From NCBI GenBank assembly GCA_021201865.1, contig JAJQEE010000083.1, positions 1-60,747 of the forward strand: a DNA stretch of 60,747 bases, in the 5' to 3' direction. Every line of letters begins with the position of its first letter. The stretch's first letter is position 1. A program made the translations under genes and the position numbers. The notes below the pieces were generated by a model. The model was given only the letters and a program-made list of their open reading frames with translations. It was not told the DNA's origin and ran no database searches. Below are positions 46,127 to 54,834 of the stretch, piece by piece. Source of the stretch: Tannerellaceae bacterium (GTDB lineage: Bacteria; Bacteroidota; Bacteroidia; Bacteroidales; Tannerellaceae).

Positions 46127-46144
46127 TTCCCGTCTCCACGGGAA
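46127..46144. terminator. hairpin between convergent genes
   Basis: TTCCCGT (46127-46133) with ACGGGAA (46138-46144), four-base loop, no clear T run; probably a weak terminator. Confidence 0.35.
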
Positions 46145-46173
46145 ACGAGAGCTAATTAATATGATCCTGTGGC

Positions 46174-47754
46174 TCACTCCCCGCTACTCATCACTCCGGA
46201 GTCATCGTCACTATTACTGATTCGTTTACTTCCTCCTTTAAAGGTACGTCCAAATGAGAAATTATAGGAGAACTGTAACAGTAACATGCGGGAGATCTCA
46301 TCTGTGTGTAAAGCTCTTTTGTAACTTGCATATTTAGACCAGTTCTCGGTTTCCATTTTGTAATTGTTCACGAATGGATTGAATGCACCCACCGTAAACG
46401 CAAGATTTTTATGACTATATCTCAACATGGCATAATGAATATTTTCTCCTCCGCTCATCGTTTCTCCATAAAACCAATTCCAATTGGTTTCCATACCCAT
46501 AGCCAGCATGAATTTTTTGTACGTGGCTGACATGCTTATATTTGAAAACCAGTTGGTATAAGTATGAGAATAGCTATTTCCGTGGCTCATATAATGATTT
46601 ACTCCTCCGGTGAGGGAAACCTGAAGTACCTCTTTCCAGGGACCTACCCGTACGGTTAACCGGCTGGCTAAACGCTGCCAGTCTTTCTGATTATCCCAGG
46701 TCTGGATGATCTTCCCGTTTTCCAGGAACTTTTCGTCCATAATCGCTTTGGGCTGGTATTCATATGTCCCCCATAAATTCCCGTAAAACATCCCTTTTTG
46801 CAATTCATATGTCAATTCGGTACGGTAGCGGAGGTAAGGGTTTAAATTGGGATTCCCCCGTTGGATCTGTAAAGAGTCTATCACCTGTTCCACTGCACTT
46901 AAATTAGAAAGAGAAGGGGCCGAATTACTGATATTCGCGTTCAAACGGATACTGGAACCCTGCATAATATTATATTGTAGCACTAACCGGGGATTAAATG
47001 TGTAATACTGGTAGCCATCCACATTTTCCTGTCCGAACCAGGACCGGGTCATTCCTACGCCTAATGTATAATCCAGCTTCTTTGCCTTTCCTGTAAATTC
47101 AGCATACAGAAAGGTCTCCGACTGATCCATTTTGGTTATATAATTATGACCATTCCTGTACTCATTATCAGAGAAGGAGTGAGTATAACGGATCCCACCA
47201 CTTAAACGGTTGCTGCCTAATTTTTTCTCATAAATACCCTCTCCGATAATGGAATATTTTTTACCTGTCACTAAGTTATTAATGTCTGTCAGCAACACAT
47301 CCTCTCTACTTTCCTGGTAAAAGCGTTCTGAATTGGCATAATTATAAGTTCCTACCGCATTGATAACAATCGTCTGATCATTCGGTAAACTTTGTTGATA
47401 GTATAGATCTAATGCAGGTCTATGCCATTCTTCCGCAGAGTTATCGATCATGTAGACTCTATCGGCCGGATCTTGTATGTTATAGAGATTTCCTTTATAG
47501 TCAAAATGAGGCTGATTATTATTATAATAACGGACCGTCGCATTAAATAACATTTTGTCTGGTTGATTAAAGCTATAAGTTGCATTCAGATGTTGCCAGT
47601 TCATCCGTGCACGACTATGTTCCCCATCTTCCTTACGCTGAAGGGTAGAGCCATCCTCAAACAGGAAGGATTCTTCGTTATTGCGGTAAATCTTATAGAA
47701 GTCCCGGTGGCTGATCCCGTAATTCATGGAAAATTCTGATTTCTTATGATTCAC
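46174..47754 (-). CDS. outer-membrane beta-barrel protein, C-terminal part (frameshifted)
   Basis: Barrel half of the protein whose start is at 47802. It consists of repeated amphipathic strands with aromatic ends (e.g. YTHSFSDNEYRNGHNYITKM), typical of TonB-receptor-like outer-membrane proteins. The ATG at 47754 is not the natural start; the frame continues upstream through the HR-PETGG region once the G tract at 47821-47828 is one base longer. The C-terminus ends in a Ser/Asp-rich tail. Confidence 0.75.
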   Translation of the reverse strand: MNHKKSEFSMNYGISHRDFYKIYRNNEESFLFEDGSTLQRKEDGEHSRARMNWQHLNATYSFNQPDKMLFNATVRYYNNNQPHFDYKGNLYNIQDPADRVYMIDNSAEEWHRPALDLYYQQSLPNDQTIVINAVGTYNYANSERFYQESREDVLLTDINNLVTGKKYSIIGEGIYEKKLGSNRLSGGIRYTHSFSDNEYRNGHNYITKMDQSETFLYAEFTGKAKKLDYTLGVGMTRSWFGQENVDGYQYYTFNPRLVLQYNIMQGSSIRLNANISNSAPSLSNLSAVEQVIDSLQIQRGNPNLNPYLRYRTELTYELQKGMFYGNLWGTYEYQPKAIMDEKFLENGKIIQTWDNQKDWQRLASRLTVRVGPWKEVLQVSLTGGVNHYMSHGNSYSHTYTNWFSNISMSATYKKFMLAMGMETNWNWFYGETMSGGENIHYAMLRYSHKNLAFTVGAFNPFVNNYKMETENWSKYASYKRALHTDEISRMLLLQFSYNFSFGRTFKGGSKRISNSDDDSGVMSSGE

Positions 47755-47801
47755 TTTCCCATGAACAAAATTATTTCCCCATGCAATGATAGGGCTATCA
47801 C

Positions 47802-48497
47802 TCAGATCGACTCCGAAGCTCCCCCCCCTGTTTCCGGACGATGAACGATATAGTCTAATACTACTTCCGCATTTCCATAACGTAAACCGGGATTGTCATG
47901 ATATTCAATACGAATGATCTCTGCGGGTTGGAGAGCTAAGATCTCCTGTAATTCCACTTTGGCTCCATTAATACGTAGTTGGATCTCACCTCCGCCGGGA
48001 AGAGCGATCTCATTAAAAAGTGGATTTATTTGTAGTTTGGGTAACATTAATTGCTGCAGCAGATTGAGCCCGTTAGTAGAAGCCTCAATCTGCCGGTCAG
48101 TAGGGAAGACGATCTTTTTATCCGAACGGCTGGTTTGATTGGATGCGGTGACAGTTACTCCTTCGAGCGCCATGGAACTATCTTCCAGTAAAATATCTTC
48201 TAAGGTAACCGGACGGTTCAAACCATTCAGCGTAAAGCATTGTGATTCATATCCCATACTGGAAACAACCAGTAAATAGTTCCCCGGCTGGATTTGGTTT
48301 AAACTGAATCTTCCCCTCTCATCCGTAGTGATTCCTGAAATAAAAACAGAGTCCGTAGTTTGTAAAATGACATTTGCAAATTCCAGAGCTTCTCCATTTT
48401 TTGCCTCTTTCACGATACCTTTAATCTCTACACTTTGGGTAAGACCCATCACTACCACGCTGAATAACAGCATGATCATTCCAATCATCCTTCTCAT
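47802..48497 (-). CDS. outer-membrane protein with carboxypeptidase-like plug, N-terminal part (frameshifted)
   Basis: N-terminal part of a TonB-receptor-like protein without a clear ligand. It has a signal sequence (LLFSVVVMGLTQS), a CarboxypepD_reg-like beta-sandwich (VEIKGIVKEAKNGEALEFANV, residues about 20-100) and a plug-like region (about 105-215). The reading frame fails at eight G (minus strand of 47821-47828); nine would restore about 790 residues. The ATG at 48497 (MRRMIGM) is preferred over 48554. The transported substrate is unknown. Confidence 0.8.
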   Translation of the reverse strand: MRRMIGMIMLLFSVVVMGLTQSVEIKGIVKEAKNGEALEFANVILQTTDSVFISGITTDERGRFSLNQIQPGNYLLVVSSMGYESQCFTLNGLNRPVTLEDILLEDSSMALEGVTVTASNQTSRSDKKIVFPTDRQIEASTNGLNLLQQLMLPKLQINPLFNEIALPGGGEIQLRINGAKVELQEILALQPAEIIRIEYHDNPGLRYGNAEVVLDYIVHRPETGGGASESI

Positions 48498-48636
48498 AAG
48501 TTCTTCGTTTATTTTTATCTTACCAACTCTGACAGGAGGGCTCTTTTCCTGCATTTACTAATAAGACGAACCGATAGTGGAAAAGGTTACAATAGAAAAG
48601 AAAAAAATAGTAGCCATGAGAAAACACAGCTTCTTT

Positions 48637-49857
48637 TTATTCGTAGATCAAACTGGATAAGTTTTGAGTATCAAAGACTTGATTCGCTACTTCGAGAATT
48701 TCCTCCGCAGTGACGTTTTCAATCTTTTTGAATATTTCCGGTAACGTATCATACCGGTTATAATGAAGAAAGCTTTTTCCTAATCCCAAAAACAGACTCT
48801 CCCGGTTATCCCCGGATATCCCTAATTGACCAATCACCTGCTTTTTGGCAGCAGCCAGTTGGGAAGTGGAGAGTTTATTCTCCCGGATTCTGGCCAACTC
48901 TTTATGCACTAACCGGATTGCCTTATTCAAATGTTTCGGGTCCGTTCCAAAATAAATGCTTGCAAATCCGGTATCTGTATAGGAAGTGATAGAAGAATCC
49001 ACATTGTAGACTAAGCCATGTTTTTCCCGTAAAGATAAGTTTAGCCGGTTATTCATTCCCGGACCTCCCAATATATTATTCAGTAGGAAAAGAGGGATTC
49101 TTTTCTCATCGAACATACTGAAGGTTCTTCCGCCGATCAGGACATGCGCCTGATGGGTATCCTGATGTTCCTTCCTATTTTGTGCAGGAATTTGTTCCGG
49201 TGCTTTTCTGGTTAACGGCACAGAGGGAGTGCTGATATCAGATAATGTTCTTTCCGCTAATTGGGTAATCCGGTTAAAATTCATTCTCCCCATGGAAAAG
49301 AAGACCATATTTCCGGGGGTGTAAAAACGATTGAGGAAAGAACGTCCAGAAAGAGAATTAAACTTCAGGATGGTATCTTCCTCGCCCAAAATATTATGTC
49401 CAAGTGCATGCCCCCTAAAAAGCATATTTTCAAACTCATCAAAGATCAGCTCAGAAGGACTGTCTTTGCAGGAATTGATCTCATCGAGGATCACGTCAAT
49501 TTCCTTTTCAATCTCCTGTTCCGGAAATTGAGAATGAAAAACAAGATCCGCCAGGAGTTCGAACGCCCGGCTGAAATGCTCTTCCATAAAAACAGAGTAC
49601 ACAAAGGTGTCTTCTTTCGTTGTATACGCATTGAGTTCACCTCCTACATTTTCCATCCGGTTTAGAATGTGCCATGATTTTCTTTTCTGTGTACCTTTAA
49701 ATAACATATGCTCTACAAAATGGGCTAATCCGTATTCTTCCGGAGCCTCATCCCGTGTGCCTGCATGAATAGCGAAGCCACAGTAAGCTACCGGGGAATC
49801 AACCGGAAGATGGATCATACGAAGGCCGTTAGAGAGTGTATAAGTCTGATAATGCAT
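48637..49857 (-). CDS. M16-family zinc metallopeptidase
   Basis: Insulinase/PqqL-type peptidase of 406 residues. The inverted zinc-binding motif HFVEH is at residues 46-50, with further catalytic glutamates in the EKEIDVILDEI helix. The N-terminal M16 domain is followed by an inactive C-terminal M16 domain (about 185-400, SIYFGTDPKHLNKAIRL). No signal peptide is obvious, so a cytoplasmic or membrane-proximal role is likely. Its promoter spacer contains a C8 run (49918-49925). Confidence 0.93.
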   Translation of the reverse strand: MHYQTYTLSNGLRMIHLPVDSPVAYCGFAIHAGTRDEAPEEYGLAHFVEHMLFKGTQKRKSWHILNRMENVGGELNAYTTKEDTFVYSVFMEEHFSRAFELLADLVFHSQFPEQEIEKEIDVILDEINSCKDSPSELIFDEFENMLFRGHALGHNILGEEDTILKFNSLSGRSFLNRFYTPGNMVFFSMGRMNFNRITQLAERTLSDISTPSVPLTRKAPEQIPAQNRKEHQDTHQAHVLIGGRTFSMFDEKRIPLFLLNNILGGPGMNNRLNLSLREKHGLVYNVDSSITSYTDTGFASIYFGTDPKHLNKAIRLVHKELARIRENKLSTSQLAAAKKQVIGQLGISGDNRESLFLGLGKSFLHYNRYDTLPEIFKKIENVTAEEILEVANQVFDTQNLSSLIYE

Positions 49858-49894
49858 ATGTTTTGTTTTGATAAGTCTGTTTCATACGAACGCG

Positions 49895-49927
49895 CAAAAG
49901 TATAACTAAAAATGTTTCCCCCCCCAA
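49895..49927 (-). promoter_or_regulatory. M16 peptidase promoter with poly-C spacer
   Basis: TACTTTTG on the minus strand (49902-49895) and TTG (49927-49925), 22 bases apart, with eight G on the minus strand filling the start of the spacer (49925-49918). Confidence 0.5.
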
Positions 49928-49968
49928 TTAAAAATAGTTTATATGAGAGCAGAAATCATTAAAATAGA

Positions 49969-49976
49969 TACTTTTG
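49969..49976 (+). promoter_or_regulatory. -7 box of SIS isomerase gene
   Basis: TACTTTTG, 44 bases upstream of the ATG at 50021. Confidence 0.5.
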
Positions 49977-50020
49977 TACTCAATTTTGGTGAATGCGTAT
50001 TGAATAAAGAATAATAACCC

Positions 50021-50641
50021 ATGATAAACGAAGAGATAACCTCTATCCTCCGGCAGGAAGCGGAAGCAGTCCTACAGATCCCGGTATGTGAGGATTATGA
50101 AAAAGCGGTGGACTACATTGTTGAGTATGTCCATGAAAAGAAAGGAAAGCTGATCACCGCCGGAATGGGAAAAGCCGGTCAGATCGCGATGAATATTGCC
50201 ACCACTTTCAGTTCGACGGGTACTCCGGCTTTCTTTCTGCACCCCAGCGAGGCGCAGCATGGGGATCTGGGAATTGTCCGGGAAAATGATATTATGCTAT
50301 TGATTTCCAATTCCGGAAAAACAAATGAAATAGTAGATCTGCTGCAACTGACACGTGGGTTAGTCCCTGACATCAAATTTATTGTGATTACCAGTAACCC
50401 GGATAGCCCGTTGGCTAAAGAAGCGAATGCCTGCCTGTTGACCGGAAACCCGAAAGAGGTGTGTGTCTTAGGGTTAACCCCTACCACTTCCACCACCGTG
50501 ATGACCGTGATCGGAGATATTTTAGTCGTGAATACGATGAAACGGATTGGGTTTACCAACAAGGAATATGCAAAACGGCATCATGGAGGTTATTTAGGCT
50601 CTAAAAGTCGCCAGCAAAGTGTAGAAGAACAGACCTTATAA
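50021..50641 (+). CDS. SIS-domain sugar-phosphate isomerase (KpsF/GutQ-like)
   Basis: A 206-residue sugar-phosphate isomerase of the KdsD/KpsF/GutQ type, made of the SIS domain alone, without the two CBS domains. Motifs: ITAGMGKAGQIAMNIATTFSS, HPSEAQHGDLGIV and LISNSGKTNEIVDLL, which hold the active site. Relatives interconvert arabinose-5-phosphate and ribulose-5-phosphate for Kdo synthesis; activity here is assigned by family. It is six bases upstream of a PfkB-type kinase, and the two probably act on the same sugar. Confidence 0.88.
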   Translation: MINEEITSILRQEAEAVLQIPVCEDYEKAVDYIVEYVHEKKGKLITAGMGKAGQIAMNIATTFSSTGTPAFFLHPSEAQHGDLGIVRENDIMLLISNSGKTNEIVDLLQLTRGLVPDIKFIVITSNPDSPLAKEANACLLTGNPKEVCVLGLTPTTSTTVMTVIGDILVVNTMKRIGFTNKEYAKRHHGGYLGSKSRQQSVEEQTL

Positions 50642-50646
50642 AAGAT

Positions 50647-51582
50647 ATGAGAAAAGTAATAGGCGTAGGGGAAACGATCTTAGATATCATTTTTAAAAAT
50701 GACCAGCCTCATCAGGCCGTTCCCGGTGGATCTGTTTTTAATGGTTTAGTCTCTTTAGGACGTCTGGGTGTCCCGGTCTCTTTTATCAGCGAATTAGGGA
50801 ATGATAAAGTGGGAGAAATAATCCGTCAATTTATGACAGAGAATAATATATCAACGGACTATGTAGACTGTTTTCCGGATGGCAAAAGTCCCATTTCACT
50901 GGCTTTTCTGGATGAAGATCATAATGCTCAGTATACCTTCTATAAAGATTATCCCAATCAGCGACTGGAAGTACCTTTACCACAGGTAAATGAGGATGAT
51001 ATTTTTATTTTTGGATCCTATTATTCGCTGAATCCGGTTTTACGGGAGCGGATAGTGGAATTTCTGGAATATGCTAAAGAGCGGAAAGCCATCATTTATT
51101 ATGATCCGAATTTCAGGAATGCCCATACCCATGAAGCTATTTTTCTGACCCCGACCATTCTGGATAATTTTGAGTATGCCGATATCGTAAGGGGATCGGA
51201 TGAAGACTTTCTGAATATATTTGGTAAAACAGATATGCAATATATCTATAAAGAACACATTCAGTTTTATTGCGACCGTTTTATTACCACGCATGGAAAA
51301 GAAGGAGTCCATTTGTTTACAAAAAATGACCACTCCCATTTCCCTACCAATGAGATCGAACCCTGCAGTACGATCGGTGCAGGAGATAATTTCAATGCCG
51401 GAATTATCTATGGACTTCTGAAATATGATGTACGCCACCGGGATTTGCCGGAGTTGAGTAAAGAGATGTGGGGTAAGATCATTACCTGTGGAATGGATTT
51501 GGCAACAGAAGTCTGTTTAAGCTATGATAACTATATTTCAAAAGAGTTTGCAGCGGGTTATAATCATCCCTCTCAATCTTAA
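50647..51582 (+). CDS. PfkB-family carbohydrate kinase
   Basis: Ribokinase-fold kinase of 311 residues. N-terminal VIGVGETILDIIFKND and GGSVFNGLVSLGRLGVPVSFISELG are the substrate-binding PfkB start signature; the C-terminal GAGDNFNAGIIYGLL contains the catalytic Asp. The sugar substrate is not defined. It is tightly linked to the SIS-domain isomerase upstream, a pairing that suggests one pathway of sugar-phosphate interconversion. Confidence 0.9.
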   Translation: MRKVIGVGETILDIIFKNDQPHQAVPGGSVFNGLVSLGRLGVPVSFISELGNDKVGEIIRQFMTENNISTDYVDCFPDGKSPISLAFLDEDHNAQYTFYKDYPNQRLEVPLPQVNEDDIFIFGSYYSLNPVLRERIVEFLEYAKERKAIIYYDPNFRNAHTHEAIFLTPTILDNFEYADIVRGSDEDFLNIFGKTDMQYIYKEHIQFYCDRFITTHGKEGVHLFTKNDHSHFPTNEIEPCSTIGAGDNFNAGIIYGLLKYDVRHRDLPELSKEMWGKIITCGMDLATEVCLSYDNYISKEFAAGYNHPSQS

Positions 51583-51620
51583 ATATCATTAACCGGAGTA
51601 CCTATAGCGTGTGTTTTATT

Positions 51621-51628
51621 TATCTTTG
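51621..51628 (+). promoter_or_regulatory. -7 box of phosphatase-like gene
   Basis: TATCTTTG, 20 bases upstream of the ATG at 51649. Confidence 0.5.
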
Positions 51629-51648
51629 TATAGATGCTTAGATAGAAT

Positions 51649-52713
51649 ATGATGTCAGAAAAGATATTTCTTTTATTAACAAGTATATTTGCACTAACGA
51701 ACTGTCAATCCCGGGACCCTGAGATCAGAGCGGTATGTTCACGCCAGGATATAGGAAATTATGTCATTAAATGGGAAACAGATCCTCCGATGGCCGGGAC
51801 TGTAAAGATCTATGTATCTGATAATCCGGATACGTTCGACCGGACACGTCCGGTTCTCTATGCTAATATAAGTGATAATATAACTACTTATATCACTCCG
51901 GATAATATGACCCGGCAGTACTTCCTGTTATCCTTTAATGATAAATATACCCGTGTTGTCAGCTCCCGCCGGGATGCTATGGATCAGATCCGTAATTTTC
52001 GGGATATAGGGGGATACAATACCACAGACCACCACATGGTACGCTGGGGTAGGGTCTATCGCTCCGGAGATTTGTTCCGTATGAGCGAAAGAGATTCGCT
52101 TCGTTTGGCCAAGCTGGGTATCAGAACCATTCTGGACCTTCGTACGAAAGAAGAAGCAGCAGAAAATCCGGTTTCTTACACGAACGCAAGGATCCTTTCG
52201 CTGCCTGTTTCCAACGGAAATCTGGAAGAAATCACACAACGGTTAAAAGAAGGCCGTATCCGTAAAGGAGATGGAGTCCTTTTTATGCAGGATCTTTATC
52301 TGCAATATGTGACGGATAATACGGCCAGTTTCTCCGAAGCATTCCGGATTTTATTAGATCCGGAGAATTATCCACTATTAATATCCTCTACATTCGGTAA
52401 AGACAAAGCAGGCTTTCTGACAGCTTTGATTCAGGCAACGTTACAGGTTCCGGAAGATGTGATCTATAGTGATTATAGTTTGTCTCAGGATTGGTATGCG
52501 GATCATACCCGGAGGATGCGGGGATTTGCCCGAACACTGAACCCGGATGCCCAGGAAGCACTGACGGTTATGTTGCAAACCAATGAGGCTTATCTGGATC
52601 TGGCTTTCCGTAAGATTAAGAAAGAGTATGGATCGGTTGACAAATATCTCATAAAAGAACTAAATTTAACAGAAAAGGATCTGTCTAAACTGAAAGAACT
52701 ATTGCTTTTATAG
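51649..52713 (+). CDS. tyrosine-phosphatase-like lipoprotein, probably inactive
   Basis: A 354-residue lipoprotein (lipobox IFALTNC) with an N-terminal beta-sandwich region (about residues 25-110) and a Y_phosphatase3-type domain starting at RNFRDIGGYNTTDHHMVRWGRVYRSG. In active relatives the P-loop reads HCxxGKDRxG. Here residues 246-255 read SSTFGKDKAG: the nucleophilic Cys is Ser247 and the phosphate-binding Arg is Lys253. The protein is therefore likely a pseudophosphatase or a phosphate/ligand sensor. It has its own -7 box and is downstream of the isomerase/kinase pair. Confidence 0.85.
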   Translation: MMSEKIFLLLTSIFALTNCQSRDPEIRAVCSRQDIGNYVIKWETDPPMAGTVKIYVSDNPDTFDRTRPVLYANISDNITTYITPDNMTRQYFLLSFNDKYTRVVSSRRDAMDQIRNFRDIGGYNTTDHHMVRWGRVYRSGDLFRMSERDSLRLAKLGIRTILDLRTKEEAAENPVSYTNARILSLPVSNGNLEEITQRLKEGRIRKGDGVLFMQDLYLQYVTDNTASFSEAFRILLDPENYPLLISSTFGKDKAGFLTALIQATLQVPEDVIYSDYSLSQDWYADHTRRMRGFARTLNPDAQEALTVMLQTNEAYLDLAFRKIKKEYGSVDKYLIKELNLTEKDLSKLKELLLL

Positions 52714-52734
52714 GCTGAATCCGAATTATTTGCC

Positions 52735-52742
52735 TACCTTTG
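52735..52742 (+). promoter_or_regulatory. -7 box of DEAD-box helicase gene
   Basis: TACCTTTG, 34 bases upstream of the TTG start. Confidence 0.5.
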
Positions 52743-52776
52743 CACAGCAAAATTTATTTTATACAAACATCGCACT

Positions 52777-54747
52777 TTGAAAACATTTGAAGAATTAGGA
52801 GTTGCCGCACCGATACTGAAGGCAATTCAAGAAATGGGCTACGAATCGCCCATGCCTGTACAAGAGGAAGTGATTCCTTTTTTATTAGGAGAAGATAACG
52901 ACGTAATTGCATTGGCCCAGACTGGAACCGGTAAAACTGCTGCTTTCGGATTACCCTTACTACAAAAGATAGAAGTAAATCAATATTATCCTCAGGCACT
53001 TGTTTTGTGTCCTACCCGGGAACTATGTTTACAGATAGCAGATGATCTGAATGATTATTCTAAATATATAGATAACCTCAAGGTTCTTCCTGTATATGGA
53101 GGATCAAGTATTGAGAGCCAGATTAAAATGCTAAAAAGAGGAGTGCACGTAGTCGTGGCTACTCCAGGGCGTTTACTGGATTTAATGAACCGCAAGACTG
53201 TGGACCTGAGCAAGGTTCGTAATGTTATTCTGGATGAAGCGGATGAAATGTTAAATATGGGATTCACTGAGAGTATCAATGCAATCCTTGCTGAGGTACC
53301 GGCTTCCCGTAATATGCTTTTGTTCTCTGCCACTATGCCACACGGGATAGCTTCTATTACCAAAAAATATATGAACAATCCGAAAGAGATTGTCATCGGT
53401 AATAAGAATGAAGGTAATAAAAATATCAAGCATGTGTATTATATGGTTCAGGCAAGAGATAAATATCTGGCACTGAAACGCATTGCTGACTATTATCCGA
53501 ATATTTACGGTATTATCTTCTGCCGTACCCGTAAGGAGACACAGGAGATTGCGGACAAATTGATTCAGGATGGCTACAACGCAGACTCTTTGCATGGTGA
53601 ATTGAGCCAGGCACAGCGTGATTATGTGATGCAGAAATTCCGTATCAAAAATCTGCAGTTGCTGGTGGCTACTGATGTCGCTGCGCGTGGTCTGGATGTA
53701 GATAACCTGACACATGTCATCAACTATGGATTGCCGGATGAAATCGAGTCTTATACGCACCGTAGTGGTCGTACCGGACGTGCCGGCAGAACAGGAATCT
53801 CTATCTCGATTTGTCACATCAAAGAAAAAGGTAAAATCCGTGAACTCGAACGTATCCTGAATAAGAGCTTTGAGAAAGGCGAGATGCCAAGCGGACAGGC
53901 AATTTGTGAAAAGCAATTATTGAACTTAGTAGACCAGATCGAAAAAGTGAAGGTGGACGAAGATGAAATTGCTGAATTGATGCCTGCTATTTTCCGTAAA
54001 CTGGAATGGTTAGACAAAGAAGATATCATCAAACGGGTGGTTTCTCTTGAATTCAACCGGATGATTGATTACTATAAAGACGCGGAAGAAATACAGATTG
54101 TAGATGAACGGTCCATGAAGAAAGAACGTTCTGAACAACGGGGTGATCGTCGTTTCCCGGTGGCAGAAGAAGGATTTTCCCGTTTCTTCCTCAATTTCGG
54201 TAAGGCCGATGGTCTTTTCCCTAATCAGTTGATTGAGCTGGTTAATAAATGTGTACCTGGAAAAGTCCGGATCGGAAAGATCGATCTTCGTGAAAACTTC
54301 TCTTTCTTTGAAGTAGAAGAAGGAGAGGCCATGCGTGTAATGGATCAGATGAATGGATATGAGATTGAAGGCAGACGCCTTTCTGTAGAACCTGCCCAAG
54401 GGAAAAAAGAAGGAGGCCGGGGAGGTCGTTCCGGAGGTAGCGGATTTAACAGAGGAAAGCGTGAGGGGGAACGCGATAGTAGTTCCCGTGCCTCTTATGA
54501 CCGCTCTGAAAGACGGGATCGTGACCGTGATAAACCGTGGAGACGCCCTTCTTCAGACAGGGATGCCCGAAAAAACGCTCGGATCGTCAACGAAGAACTT
54601 CCAACAGATAAGATAGAAACAGGATGTGTCCAACCGGATACATCCTGTTTTTTAATACCCTCCTCTAACAGTCATTTTTTATTTTTCGTCACCCGGGAAA
54701 AATCTCAGTCACACTCCGGCCCCCCCGTTTTGTTTATAAAAAGATAA
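52777..54747 (+). CDS. DEAD-box RNA helicase with DbpA-type RNA-binding domain (3' end frameshifted)
   Basis: ATP-dependent RNA helicase, probably for ribosome assembly or cold adaptation. The Q motif region, AQTGTGKTAAFGLPLL, PTRELCLQIADDL, DEAD, SAT, and HRSGRTGRAGRTG are present in order; a C-terminal DbpA/CsdA domain lies at about residues 470-550 with an Arg/Gly-rich tail. It starts at TTG. The frame as given runs through a terminator (54617-54653) to 54747. One more A in the A6 run at 54570-54575 would give a basic KKRSDRQRRTSNR end and stop at 54611, just before the terminator, so that is likely the true end. Confidence 0.92.
   Translation: MKTFEELGVAAPILKAIQEMGYESPMPVQEEVIPFLLGEDNDVIALAQTGTGKTAAFGLPLLQKIEVNQYYPQALVLCPTRELCLQIADDLNDYSKYIDNLKVLPVYGGSSIESQIKMLKRGVHVVVATPGRLLDLMNRKTVDLSKVRNVILDEADEMLNMGFTESINAILAEVPASRNMLLFSATMPHGIASITKKYMNNPKEIVIGNKNEGNKNIKHVYYMVQARDKYLALKRIADYYPNIYGIIFCRTRKETQEIADKLIQDGYNADSLHGELSQAQRDYVMQKFRIKNLQLLVATDVAARGLDVDNLTHVINYGLPDEIESYTHRSGRTGRAGRTGISISICHIKEKGKIRELERILNKSFEKGEMPSGQAICEKQLLNLVDQIEKVKVDEDEIAELMPAIFRKLEWLDKEDIIKRVVSLEFNRMIDYYKDAEEIQIVDERSMKKERSEQRGDRRFPVAEEGFSRFFLNFGKADGLFPNQLIELVNKCVPGKVRIGKIDLRENFSFFEVEEGEAMRVMDQMNGYEIEGRRLSVEPAQGKKEGGRGGRSGGSGFNRGKREGERDSSSRASYDRSERRDRDRDKPWRRPSSDRDARKNARIVNEELPTDKIETGCVQPDTSCFLIPSSNSHFLFFVTREKSQSHSGPPVLFIKR
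54617..54653 (+). terminator. terminator of helicase gene
   Basis: Fifteen-base stem (54617-54631 with 54636-54650, one G-T pair) and four-base loop, then six T in total. It overlaps the open frame as given, showing that the frame there is wrong. Confidence 0.85.
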
Positions 54748-54834
54748 AAAGGAAGTAATCCTATCATAAGGAGAAGGTATGCTGATGAATATAGTAAACT
54801 AAATCCTTATTGCAGACTACCAAGGTTAAGACCC

